A stretch of 64,000 bases of DNA from Desulfoscipio sp. XC116 (GTDB taxonomy: Bacteria; Bacillota; Desulfotomaculia; Desulfotomaculales; Desulfallaceae), in contig NZ_CP156660.1 of the NCBI RefSeq assembly GCF_039851975.1, positions 1,550,001 through 1,614,000 on the forward strand, written 5' to 3'. Positions 1-8,240 of the stretch are shown here, piece by piece. The notes under the pieces are model-generated. The model did not search any database. It was not told the DNA's origin and worked only from the letters and a program-made list of their open reading frames with translations. Numbering within the stretch: the stretch's first letter is position 1; every line of letters begins with the position of its first letter. The position numbers were made by a program, and so were the translations under genes.

Positions 1-1
1 C

Positions 2-892
2 CAGGATATTTTTTATCACGACCCTGATCTTCTATTTATATCATTTCATCAAGACGGGCGCACTATCTTTCCGGGTACCGGCTTTACCCATGAATTGGGC
101 GGACCCGGAGCCTACGCCAAAACGCTGAATGTTCCTTTGCCTCCGGGTACGGCGGACGAGAGTTTTATGTACGTGGTGGATAATCTTGTATTGCCGGTAG
201 TTAAGGATTTTCAACCGGAGATTATAATCAATTCGGCGGGACAAGACAATCATTATACCGACCCACTTGGCAGTATGCGGTTTACGGCCAGAGCTTATGC
301 CGATTTTACTAAAAAATTACAACCTCACTTGGCTGTTCTGGAGGGCGGCTATGCCATTGAAACCGCTCTGCCCTATATTAATTTGGCAATTATTCTGGCC
401 TTGGCCGGTGTGGATTATTCCTATGTGATGGAACCGGATTATTGGCCGGGGAGGTTTAAAGAAAGCCCGGAAAGAATAGGACAGGTACATCGTATGGTGG
501 AGCAGTTGCTGGAATCATGGTCCCAAAAGGATAAAGTGGATTTGCCCAAAATATTCGGGGACGGTAAATATTACCAGCGTAAGAAATTTATATATTACGA
601 TACAGATTACATTGAAGAAGAACAATTTGAGAAAGTGCGCATGTGTCCTGATTGTCCCGGTTATATTATCCTGGAATCCCGGGCTGAAAGAGGTTATCGG
701 TCACCGGTCAGGATTTATGCCGTATCCATACCTTTTCAGGCTTGTCATGCCTGTCAGAGTGAAGCCTATGATATATACGAGCAAGCGAAAAAACAAAAAG
801 AATGTGATTATGTTTATATGCAAGATAAAACTACCGATACTTGCATGTCTTATGAGAAGAACAAGGGGCAGGAATGGGTAACGGAAGGATAA
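2..892 (+). CDS. Histone deacetylase-family protein with C-terminal Cys pairs (5' partial)
   Basis: The frame is open from base 2, so the N-terminus lies outside the window. The visible part is the second half of an arginase/deacetylase fold of the AcuC/HDAC type. It shows the SFHQDGRTIFPGTG-like segment near base 50, the zinc-ligand and active-site segment SAGQDNHYTDPLG, and the catalytic LEGGY tyrosine loop. The family removes acyl groups from lysines or small amides; the substrate here is unknown. After the catalytic core comes a tail of about 100 residues with CPDC and, 45 residues later, CHAC, which could bind zinc. Its stop lies 5 bp before the mutL start, suggesting co-transcription. 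Confidence 0.85.
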   Translation, partial: QDIFYHDPDLLFISFHQDGRTIFPGTGFTHELGGPGAYAKTLNVPLPPGTADESFMYVVDNLVLPVVKDFQPEIIINSAGQDNHYTDPLGSMRFTARAYADFTKKLQPHLAVLEGGYAIETALPYINLAIILALAGVDYSYVMEPDYWPGRFKESPERIGQVHRMVEQLLESWSQKDKVDLPKIFGDGKYYQRKKFIYYDTDYIEEEQFEKVRMCPDCPGYIILESRAERGYRSPVRIYAVSIPFQACHACQSEAYDIYEQAKKQKECDYVYMQDKTTDTCMSYEKNKGQEWVTEG

Positions 893-897
893 GGGAA

Positions 898-2790
898 ATG
901 CCGAAAATAGTTTTATTGAACGAGTATACCGCCTGCCGCATTGCGGCAGGCGAAGTGATTGAACGACCTGCATCTATAGTCAAGGAATTAGTGGAGAATT
1001 CATTGGATGCCGGGGCCGGTTTGGTGAATATATCTATTACCGGTGGAGGCACTGAAACGATTGAAGTGGTTGACAACGGATGCGGTATAAGCCAGGAGGA
1101 TACTCCCCTGGCTTTTCAGCGTCATGCCACCAGCAAAATTAGAAGCGCTGCCGACCTGGAAAATATTGATACTTTGGGCTTTAGGGGCGAGGCGCTGCCC
1201 AGTATTGCTGCGATATCGCATCTATCCGTAAAAACCAGGGTGTCGGGCAAAAACGAAGGTTATCATATGGTTATCAAGGGCGGACAGGTGCTGCAAGAAG
1301 GCCCGGTCGGTTGCCGGGTGGGTACAATGATTAGTGTGCGGGATATTTTTTTTAACACTCCGGCACGTCGTAAACATTTAAAATCAAAGTCCACGGAAGG
1401 TGGGCTTATTGCTGATTTAATATATAAAATGGCTTTAACCAGACCGCAAACCAAGCTTATTTTTAACCATAATGGACGGGAAATTTTCCGTTCCCCGGGT
1501 TCCGGTAGATTAATTGATGTACTGGCCTCGGTTTATGATATGCGTGCGGTAGATATGATGCTGGCGATGAATGGTGAAAATGCCGGTGTTAAAGTGGAAG
1601 GTTTTATAAGTAAACCGGAATTAAGTCGAAGCACGCGCCAGCAAATAACCGTGGCCGTAAATGGACGGGTAGTACGCAGCGCAGCCGTTAATGCGGCGCT
1701 TGATGAAGCATACCGGGGTAAGTTAACTGTTGGTCGCTACCCGGTGGCGGTTATATTAATCCGGCTTGAGCCGGGCAAAATAGATGTTAACGTACATCCG
1801 GCTAAAATGGAAATAAAAATGGATAATGAGGAACAAATACAGTCGTTGGTTACCACTGCGGTTCGTGCGGCGCTAAGGGATACTGATTTAATTCCTCGCC
1901 GAACCAAATTGCCCGCTGACAGCGAGCCTTATAAACTAAGTTTCCCTGCATCGGTAAGTCAATACTCAATTCCCCGGGAGAGCCCGGTTGAAGTACGCAA
2001 AATAATGGCTGAAGCAAATGTTGAAGCAAATAATGAAGAGGTCGGGCAAAAGATCACCGAGGGTCATGCTTCTTCGACCACATCTGCTTTGCATAAAGAT
2101 GATGGCCGGAAGCAGCGCGACCGGCAGCCAATCCGCGCGGCTGCGGTGTCAAATAAAAATTGCCCGCCTGCCCGTTTGGCTGAGGTAGCCGGAAATTATA
2201 AAGAAAACCCCAGTTTTCCTGATTTGTGGATTATCGGACAGCTAATGAATGCTTATATATTGACCCAGACGAGTAATGGTTTATTTATTGTTGATCAACA
2301 CGCTGCACACGAGCGCATTATGTATGAGAAGTTTTTCTATAAATTGACAATGATGGTGCCGGAAGTGCAGTATTTATTAACACCGGTTAATATAAATTTA
2401 AGAATGCCTGAGAAAGAGCTGCTTAAGGAGTACGCGGCTGATTTACAGGCTGTTGGTTTTGTTTTTGAGGAGTTCGGACGGGATAGTATTTTGTTGCGCG
2501 GTATACCGGCGGATCTTTCTCCCGGGCAGAGCGAAGGATTGATAACGGATGTGGTTGAGGCCATTATGGAATTTGGCAAGGTCAGTGACACCGAGACCAA
2601 GCATACTCTGGCTTCCTTGTTAGCGTGCAAGGCGGCGATTAAGGCGGGAGAAAAGCTTTCCATGGAGGCCATGCAAACATTGCTTGCGCAATTAGCAATG
2701 GCTGATGAGCCATATACCTGCCCTCATGGCCGACCTACGATGGTTTCTTTCACCCGTCGAGAGCTGGATGTTATGTTTAAACGCACCTGA
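898..2790 (+). CDS. mutL: DNA mismatch repair protein MutL
   Basis: MutL couples mismatch recognition by MutS to strand incision. The N-terminal GHKL ATPase motifs are all visible: GEVIERPASIVKELVENSLD, DNGCGI and GFRGEAL. A variable linker (about residues 340-430) precedes the C-terminal endonuclease domain, which has DQHAAHERIMYE (the DQHA-x2-E-x4-E nuclease motif) and CPHGRPT. It is therefore the nicking type, as expected in bacteria lacking MutH. The start at 898 gives MPKIVLLNEY, the usual MutL beginning, with GGAAGG 9 bp upstream. An in-frame ATG at 874 lies inside the preceding gene and is less likely. About 630 residues is normal length. miaA and hfq follow, a common Firmicute order. 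Confidence 0.96.
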   Translation: MPKIVLLNEYTACRIAAGEVIERPASIVKELVENSLDAGAGLVNISITGGGTETIEVVDNGCGISQEDTPLAFQRHATSKIRSAADLENIDTLGFRGEALPSIAAISHLSVKTRVSGKNEGYHMVIKGGQVLQEGPVGCRVGTMISVRDIFFNTPARRKHLKSKSTEGGLIADLIYKMALTRPQTKLIFNHNGREIFRSPGSGRLIDVLASVYDMRAVDMMLAMNGENAGVKVEGFISKPELSRSTRQQITVAVNGRVVRSAAVNAALDEAYRGKLTVGRYPVAVILIRLEPGKIDVNVHPAKMEIKMDNEEQIQSLVTTAVRAALRDTDLIPRRTKLPADSEPYKLSFPASVSQYSIPRESPVEVRKIMAEANVEANNEEVGQKITEGHASSTTSALHKDDGRKQRDRQPIRAAAVSNKNCPPARLAEVAGNYKENPSFPDLWIIGQLMNAYILTQTSNGLFIVDQHAAHERIMYEKFFYKLTMMVPEVQYLLTPVNINLRMPEKELLKEYAADLQAVGFVFEEFGRDSILLRGIPADLSPGQSEGLITDVVEAIMEFGKVSDTETKHTLASLLACKAAIKAGEKLSMEAMQTLLAQLAMADEPYTCPHGRPTMVSFTRRELDVMFKRT

Positions 2791-2813
2791 TCTTCGTTAG
2801 GGAGGAAACATTC

Positions 2814-2857
2814 CCCCAATGGTATTTGTTATTATAACTAAGTAAAAATGATTGGGG
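2814..2857 (+). promoter_or_regulatory. Inverted repeat that could cover the miaA ribosome site
   Basis: CCCCAAT at 2814-2820 is the exact complement of ATTGGGG at 2851-2857. The second arm contains the GGGG that serves as the ribosome site of miaA. Pairing would give a 7-bp stem with a 30-nt AT-rich loop and would hide the ribosome site. Regulation is an inference. Confidence 0.35.
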
Positions 2858-2863
2858 ATGGTT

Positions 2864-3823
2864 ATGAGTATTAATAATAAAATACCGCTTTTGGTTATCG
2901 CCGGTCCAACAGCCGCCGGCAAGACCGAGATTGCGGTGGAGTTGGCCCGAATACTTAAGGGTGAAGTAGTATCGGCTGATTCAATGCAGATATACCGTTT
3001 TATGAATATCGGTACGGCCAAGCCTACACTTCAAGAAATGAAAGGTGTTCCCCATCATATAATTGATATTATTGATCCTGATACGGATTTTTCAGCAGCA
3101 GTATTTCAAAAACTAGCCAGGCAGGCTATAGAAAACATTTGTCTTAACGGCAGGATGCCGTTATTGGTGGGTGGTACCGGGTTTTATATTGATGCGGTGA
3201 TTTATAACTATGATTTTAGTGGGGTAAAGGCAGATGAAGTATTTAGAAAATCCTTGATGCAAAAGGCTGAACAAGAGGGAAACGAAGCTGTGCACAAACT
3301 GCTTGAAGAAGTTGATCCGGAAACAGCAGCTCGTATTCATGTCAATAATTTAAAGAGAACTATCCGGGCTTTGGAGGTATACAGGCAAACCGGTGTGGCG
3401 GGTGCGTTATTTAGAAATAATAATAAACTTGCCTGCCCGAATTATGATATACTGTTAATAGCACCTTATTATGAGCGAGAAAAACTGTACACCCGTATCG
3501 AAGCCCGAGTTGACAGGATGATCGAATGCGGGCTGGTGGCGGAAGTGCAGGGATTATTAGATGCCGGATACCACCGTGGCTTGGTATCTATGCAAGGGCT
3601 GGGATATAAAGAAATTGTCGGTTTTTTATATAATGAGTATGCTTTGGAAGAAGCGGTGCAATTATTAAAAAGAAATACCAGAAGATTTGCCAAGCGACAG
3701 TTGACTTGGTTTAGACGATATAGTAGTATCAAATGGATAGATATGGAGAAGAATGGTACAATAGATAACATTGCAAAAAAGGTTAAGTATCTTATGGAAA
3801 AACTTACTGCTCAGGGTCGATAG
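2864..3823 (+). CDS. miaA: tRNA dimethylallyltransferase MiaA
   Basis: MiaA transfers the dimethylallyl group to N6 of A37 in tRNAs that read UNN codons. Visible motifs are the P-loop GPTAAGKTE, SADSMQIYRFMNIGTAKPT with the catalytic Asp, PHHIIDIIDP, and GGTGFYIDAVIYNYDF. The basic C-terminal region (RNTRRFAKRQLTWFRR) is the tRNA-binding part. Start choice: ATG at 2864 has GGGG at 2854-2857 with 6-bp spacing; ATG 2858 and TTG 2852 overlap that site. At about 319 residues it is normal length. It lies 73 bp after mutL and 36 bp before hfq. Confidence 0.96.
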   Translation: MSINNKIPLLVIAGPTAAGKTEIAVELARILKGEVVSADSMQIYRFMNIGTAKPTLQEMKGVPHHIIDIIDPDTDFSAAVFQKLARQAIENICLNGRMPLLVGGTGFYIDAVIYNYDFSGVKADEVFRKSLMQKAEQEGNEAVHKLLEEVDPETAARIHVNNLKRTIRALEVYRQTGVAGALFRNNNKLACPNYDILLIAPYYEREKLYTRIEARVDRMIECGLVAEVQGLLDAGYHRGLVSMQGLGYKEIVGFLYNEYALEEAVQLLKRNTRRFAKRQLTWFRRYSSIKWIDMEKNGTIDNIAKKVKYLMEKLTAQGR

Positions 3824-3859
3824 AAAATAAAGGTATAAAATACCAACGGAGGGAATCAC

Positions 3860-4102
3860 ATGACAAAGCCTCAAATAAATTTACAAGATGCTTTTTTAAA
3901 CCAGGTCAGAAAGGATAATATACCTGTTACAATTTTTTTGGTGAATGGTTTTCAATTAAAAGGTATGGTAAAGGGTTTTGATAATTTTACTGTGATTATG
4001 GAAAGTGACGGTAAACAAATGATGGTATATAAACATGCTATTTCCACGGTCAGCCCCATGAAGCCGGTTAATACATCTTTTTCGGAAGTAAAACCCGGCT
4101 AA
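3860..4102 (+). CDS. hfq: RNA-binding protein Hfq
   Basis: Hfq is the hexameric Sm-like RNA chaperone. The 80 residues contain Sm1 ([33 protein letters not shown]) and the Sm2 signature [12 protein letters not shown], including the YKH proximal-face residues that bind U-rich RNA. It has no long C-terminal tail, as usual in Firmicutes. GGAGGGA at 3848-3854 sits just before the ATG. It follows miaA in the conserved miaA-hfq order and is closed by a terminator about 100 bp downstream. Confidence 0.97.
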   Translation: MTKPQINLQDAFLNQVRKDNIPVTIFLVNGFQLKGMVKGFDNFTVIMESDGKQMMVYKHAISTVSPMKPVNTSFSEVKPG

Positions 4103-4198
4103 ATAAAAGTATACGGACTATGTCTTTAAATTTTTACATATTATGTATGACATATTTAATGAATTTCCAGCGGTCCGTCTTTAAAATTCCTGTTAATT

Positions 4199-4229
4199 AG
4201 TCTCTCTCAAAAGAGAGACTTTAATTTTT
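4199..4229 (+). terminator. Rho-independent terminator after hfq
   Basis: AGTCTCTC at 4199-4206 pairs perfectly with GAGAGACT at 4213-4220 and is followed by TTAATTTTT. It would end the mutL-miaA-hfq transcript before spoVK. Confidence 0.8.
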
Positions 4230-4289
4230 AGTTCAGGTTAACCTGGCTGGGCGCATAAAAATTAATAAGAAGCCCGGTGAGGTGATGGA

Positions 4290-5240
4290 ATGGTTAAAAT
4301 CAAGATGTGGCATACAGCGGGGGGTAAAGGGACCGGCAGCGAGTGTCCTGCCCGGGGCGGCGACAAGGACGTGTTAATTTCTGAAAAGCAGGGAATAAAG
4401 GCTGCAGATTCGGAAAAGAAAGTTAATGAAATAAGAAAAGAACTGGATTCACTCATAGGTTTAAATAGTGTTAAAAAACATATTAAAGAAATATACGCAT
4501 TTATGGAGATACAAAAACGTCGCTCCAGAGAAAGACTGCATACCGAGTCTCAAGTACTTCATATGGTATTTAAAGGAAACCCCGGCACAGGTAAAACTAC
4601 TGTGGCCAGGATACTGGGCAAATTATTCAGGGAAGCAGGTATTCTGCCCAAGGGTCATTTGGTGGAGGTGGAAAGAGCTGATCTGGTGGGGGAATATATT
4701 GGCCATACAGCTCAAAAATCCAGAGACCAAATAAAAAAATCTCAGGGTGGTATTTTATTTATAGATGAGGCTTATTCGTTGGCCAGGGGCGGTGAAAAGG
4801 ATTTTGGCAAGGAGGCTATTGACACAATAGTCAAGGGGATGGAGGACCAAAAGGATAATTTAATTATTATACTGGCCGGCTATAAAGAGGAAATGAATAA
4901 ATTTATGCAAACCAACCCGGGCCTACGGTCCCGGTTTCCCATACATATAAATTTCCCCGATTATTCTACCGATGAATTAATGGCCATAGCGGAAATGATG
5001 CTGCAGCAAAGACAGTATAGTTTATCTTATGGGGCCAAGCAAGAAATGTACATGATCATCGAGTCCATGCCTAGATTGCATGAGCATAATGGCAATGCCA
5101 GATTGGTGCGCAACTTAATCGAAAGGGCCATGCGTGTTCAGGCGGTGCGGCTTATGGATCGGAGAGGAATCACCAGGGAAGATTTAATGGCATTAAGCAG
5201 GGAGGATATAGTGGGGGCACGGGATAGTGTGCAAAATTAG
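4290..5240 (+). CDS. spoVK: AAA+ ATPase, stage V sporulation protein K / CbbX family
   Basis: It is a 316-residue AAA+ protein of the CbxX/CfqX group, which includes Bacillus SpoVK (needed for spore maturation) and the rubisco activase CbbX. After about 45 variable, charged residues come the Walker A GNPGTGKTTVARILG, the pore-loop region VGEYIGHTAQK, the Walker B ILFIDEAYSL, sensor 1 (LIIILAGY) and the arginine-finger segment NPGLRSRFP. GGTGAGGTG precedes the ATG. Its position directly after hfq matches spoVK in many spore-formers, which favours the SpoVK assignment over a metabolic activase; no rubisco gene is nearby. The substrate is unknown. Confidence 0.85.
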   Translation: MVKIKMWHTAGGKGTGSECPARGGDKDVLISEKQGIKAADSEKKVNEIRKELDSLIGLNSVKKHIKEIYAFMEIQKRRSRERLHTESQVLHMVFKGNPGTGKTTVARILGKLFREAGILPKGHLVEVERADLVGEYIGHTAQKSRDQIKKSQGGILFIDEAYSLARGGEKDFGKEAIDTIVKGMEDQKDNLIIILAGYKEEMNKFMQTNPGLRSRFPIHINFPDYSTDELMAIAEMMLQQRQYSLSYGAKQEMYMIIESMPRLHEHNGNARLVRNLIERAMRVQAVRLMDRRGITREDLMALSREDIVGARDSVQN

Positions 5241-5265
5241 TCATTGTATATCAAGGAGTGAGTGA

Positions 5266-6504
5266 GTGCCATTGAAAGATTTAACAGTTATTGCTGCCGG
5301 CGTTGATAATAGGGCCGAGGAGATCTATGGTCAATTAAAGCCCGTGGAATACGCCAATCATGGCAAAGTATTGGATGCCTTCAGGGAGGCGCGGGTTAGT
5401 TCGTTTCATCTCAGAGGGTCAACGGGATATGGTTATGACGATGACGGACGTGATGCTCTGGAAAAAGTATTTGCACGGGTTTTTGGTGCCGAAGAAGCCT
5501 TGGTGCGCGGGCAGATTGTTAGCGGTACCCACGCTATCGCTTTATGTCTGTTCGGAGTATTAAAAAACGGTGATACATTACTGACGGTTCAAGGCAAGCC
5601 GTATGATACACTGGAGGAAATAATCGGCGTTCACGATGCTGCCGAGGGCTCTCTTGCAGATATAGGGGTGCGTTATCGGCAAGTTGAATTATTGCCCGGT
5701 AATGAACTTGACTGGTCAAGTATTGACGAGGCGCTGCGGCAACCGGTAAAAATGGTGCTGCTGCAGCGCTCCTGCGGTTACAGTACCAGACCATCCTTAA
5801 ATATGGTCCAGTTGGACAAGCTGTGTCGGTTTATTAAGCACAGACAACCGGATACTGTGATATTTGTGGATAATTGTTACGGTGAATTTGTAGAACAATC
5901 GGAGCCAACCGAATATGGCGCCGATTTGATTGCCGGTTCACTTATTAAAAACCCCGGCGGTGGGCTGGCACCTACCGGGGGTTACGTGGCCGGAAGGCAA
6001 CACTTGGTACAGCTGGCGGCCCGGAGATTGACGGCCCCTGGCATTGAGGCTGACGTAGGGCCCACATTGGGCTGGCAGCGTCAGTTTTTTCAGGGGTTTT
6101 ACATGGCTCCGCATATTGTTATGGAAGCTTTGCGCGGGGCCATCTGGGGGGCATGTTTCTTTCAGGAACTTGGATACGAAGTTTATCCCGCCCCGGAGAC
6201 GACCCGTACTGATATCATCCAGGCAGTAGTGCTTCGCTCAGCGGATCGCCTGGAGGCATTTTGCCGGGGCGTGCAGAGTGCCTCACCTGTGGACAGCCAT
6301 GTTGCACCCGTCCCCTCACCCATGCCCGGATATGTTCATCCTGTTATTATGGCGGCCGGTACTTTTGTGCAGGGTGCTTCATTGGAGTTTACCGCTGACG
6401 CACCATTGCGCGAGCCCTTTGTAGCTTATTTCCAGGGAGGCCTTTCCCTGCACTACACGAAAATTGGGCTAATGAAAGCGGCCGGGGAAATTTTACGGCG
6501 GTGA
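5266..6504 (+). CDS. PLP-dependent methionine gamma-lyase-family (aluminium-resistance-family) protein
   Basis: This 412-residue fold-type I PLP enzyme belongs to the family annotated as aluminium resistance or methionine gamma-lyase-like (YnbB type in Bacillus). The probable PLP lysine lies in GSLIKNPGGGLAPTGGYVAG, and FVDNCYGEF holds the Asp that contacts the pyridine nitrogen. Other family signatures are FHLRGSTGYGYDDDGRD near the N-terminus and the VRGQIVSGTHAI segment. The true reaction is not firmly established for the family. The start is GTG 5266 with AAGGAG 7 bp upstream. The LysR gene begins 6 bp after its stop, so the two are probably co-transcribed and functionally linked. Confidence 0.85.
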   Translation: MPLKDLTVIAAGVDNRAEEIYGQLKPVEYANHGKVLDAFREARVSSFHLRGSTGYGYDDDGRDALEKVFARVFGAEEALVRGQIVSGTHAIALCLFGVLKNGDTLLTVQGKPYDTLEEIIGVHDAAEGSLADIGVRYRQVELLPGNELDWSSIDEALRQPVKMVLLQRSCGYSTRPSLNMVQLDKLCRFIKHRQPDTVIFVDNCYGEFVEQSEPTEYGADLIAGSLIKNPGGGLAPTGGYVAGRQHLVQLAARRLTAPGIEADVGPTLGWQRQFFQGFYMAPHIVMEALRGAIWGACFFQELGYEVYPAPETTRTDIIQAVVLRSADRLEAFCRGVQSASPVDSHVAPVPSPMPGYVHPVIMAAGTFVQGASLEFTADAPLREPFVAYFQGGLSLHYTKIGLMKAAGEILRR

Positions 6505-6510
6505 TAGCTG

Positions 6511-7416
6511 ATGAATTTTAAACAATTGGAGGCATTTGTTCGGGTAGCCGAGCTGCAAAGTTTTACCAGAGCCGCCGGACAATTATACATGAGCCAGCCT
6601 GCCGTTAGCTTTCAAATCAAAGCTTTGGAAGAGGACCTCAGCGTTACCCTTTTTCAGCGCAGTGAAAGAAAAGTAACACTTACCGAGGCCGGTAGGTTAC
6701 TTTATCCCGAGGCAAAACAGATGTTGGGTCATTACGATAAAATCAGAGCGGGATTGGATGCGTTGCGGGGTCTAAAGTCCGGTCATATGGTGATTGGCGC
6801 CAGCACTATTCCGGGAGAATATCTTTTGCCTGGAATTATCGGCTTATTTAGGATTAAATACCCGGGGGTGCGGGTGAGCCTGCGTATTGCAGGCAGTGGG
6901 GATGTGCTCAAGTGGGTGCGGGAAAGGGATATTGATCTGGGTGTAGTAGGTGCCATTAATCAACAGGATAATTTGCAATTTAAAAAGTGGCTTGATGATG
7001 AACTGGTGCTGATTGTTCCTCCGGGTCATCGCTGGTTGGGGAAAACTATTAGTATATTTGAGTTGGTCGACGAGAAGCTGATATTACGGGAAGAAGGTTC
7101 CGGTACACGAAAATCTATGTTTGATATTCTGGTTAAACAAGGTGTAGATATAGGCAATTTAAAAGTAGAAATGGAGCTTGGCAGTACCCGTTCGGTTATC
7201 AGCGCTGTTCAGGCCGGCATGGGGGTGGCTTTTGTTTCCAGATGGGCAGCCGCAGATGTTATTGAAGCCGGTAGGGTTGGAGAAACTAACTTGTACGGTA
7301 CCAGCATGATCCGCAGTTTTTATATGGTTAGATTCTATCCAGGTATGGCTAATTATGCTGCCGATACTTTTGTGGCCATGTTAAAGGGATATAATGAAAA
7401 TTGCCAAAAACGTTGA
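6511..7416 (+). CDS. LysR-family transcriptional regulator
   Basis: The 301 residues begin with a winged helix-turn-helix typical of LysR proteins (FKQLEAFVRVAELQSFTRAA, then SQPAVSFQIKALEEDL and LFQRSERKVTLTEAG). A type 2 periplasmic-binding-like effector domain follows (about residues 90-295), with the GHMVIGAST hinge. These proteins bind DNA as tetramers and respond to a small metabolite, often a sulfur or amino-acid compound. It starts 6 bp after the PLP enzyme, so it may sense that enzyme's substrate or product. LysR regulators are more often divergent from their targets, so this co-directional layout is a little unusual. The effector cannot be read from the sequence. Confidence 0.9.
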   Translation: MNFKQLEAFVRVAELQSFTRAAGQLYMSQPAVSFQIKALEEDLSVTLFQRSERKVTLTEAGRLLYPEAKQMLGHYDKIRAGLDALRGLKSGHMVIGASTIPGEYLLPGIIGLFRIKYPGVRVSLRIAGSGDVLKWVRERDIDLGVVGAINQQDNLQFKKWLDDELVLIVPPGHRWLGKTISIFELVDEKLILREEGSGTRKSMFDILVKQGVDIGNLKVEMELGSTRSVISAVQAGMGVAFVSRWAAADVIEAGRVGETNLYGTSMIRSFYMVRFYPGMANYAADTFVAMLKGYNENCQKR

Positions 7417-7420
7417 TTTA

Positions 7421-7457
7421 AAAAACTCCTTATTGCAAAAGCCGATAAGGAGTTTTT
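7421..7457. terminator. Bidirectional terminator between the LysR gene and lexA
   Basis: AAAAACTCCTTAT at 7421-7433 pairs exactly with ATAAGGAGTTTTT at 7445-7457. A-runs and T-runs flank the stem, so it can end transcription from both converging genes. Confidence 0.85.
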
Positions 7458-7462
7458 CGCAT

Positions 7463-8077
7463 TCAGAATTTTCTCACCAGACCTATTACCTTGCCTAGTA
7501 TCTGTACTTCTTTTATCAGTATGGGGGATAGTCTGTAGTTTTCAGGTTGAAGCCGAATGTGGTCGTTTTCTTTGAAAAATCTTTTAATGGTGGCCTCTTC
7601 TCCTATTAACGCGACTGCGATATCGCCGTTTTCCACGCATGGCTGGCGTCTGACCAGTACCAGATCTCCTTCCAAAATGCCCGCTTCGATCATGCTGTCG
7701 CCTTTAACGTTGAGCATAAAAAATTCGCCGCGTCCGACAAAATCTTCCGGTAATGGAAACGTGTCATCATAGTTTTCTAAAGCCAGTAAGGGGGCACCGG
7801 CCGCAACCCGGCCCAACACCGGTACGGAAACCATTGCCCTGAAAGGCCTATCGTTATCAAGCATTATTTCAATCGCTCTTGGTTTTGCGGGGTCTCTTCT
7901 TAAAAACCCCCGTTCCTCAAGTCTGCGCAGATAGCTGTGTACAGTGGAACTTGACTTTAATCCAACGGCTTGACCTATTTCTCTTACGGAAGGTGGGTAG
8001 CCTTTTTTTTGTAGGTCGTATTTGATAAAATTTAATATTTCTTCCTCGCGTTTACTTAAGTTATCTTTCAATATCAA
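7463..8077 (-). CDS. lexA: SOS repressor LexA
   Basis: LexA represses DNA-damage genes and cleaves itself when RecA filaments form. The N-terminal winged helix ([39 protein letters not shown]) is followed by the cleavage site VAAGAPL (Ala-Gly), the catalytic serine in [10 protein letters not shown] and the catalytic lysine in ATIKRFF. TTG at 8077 has GGAAAGG 6 bp upstream and gives 204 residues, the normal LexA length; the open frame extends further up to 8143 but with no ribosome site. A LexA box lies 50 bp upstream, so it is probably autoregulated. It is divergent from the sigma-54 activator gene. Confidence 0.96.
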   Translation of the reverse strand: MILKDNLSKREEEILNFIKYDLQKKGYPPSVREIGQAVGLKSSSTVHSYLRRLEERGFLRRDPAKPRAIEIMLDNDRPFRAMVSVPVLGRVAAGAPLLALENYDDTFPLPEDFVGRGEFFMLNVKGDSMIEAGILEGDLVLVRRQPCVENGDIAVALIGEEATIKRFFKENDHIRLQPENYRLSPILIKEVQILGKVIGLVRKF

Positions 8078-8102
8078 ACAACACCTTTCCAAATATATAA
8101 CA

Positions 8103-8140
8103 ATTATATCACAAATGAATGATAGATAAACATTTGTTCG
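8103..8140 (-). promoter_or_regulatory. lexA promoter with LexA box
   Basis: Read on the minus strand, 8140-8127 is CGAACAAATGTTTA. This matches 13 of 14 positions of the Bacillus-type LexA box CGAACRNRYGTTYC. A TATAAT -10 element lies at 8108-8103, so the box covers the -35 region, where bound LexA would block RNA polymerase. Confidence 0.8.
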
Positions 8141-8240
8141 CAAACAATTAATTTTATTTTTTAGAAGGATTTATCTATTAATCGTCGAATTTATCTGAAC
8201 AGTGGGAATTTATCTGCTTATCATGAGAAGGTGGTGAATT

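Noticed and set aside
4290-5240. Rubisco activase CbbX
   Set aside because: No rubisco or Calvin-cycle genes are near, and the position after hfq matches spoVK of spore-formers.
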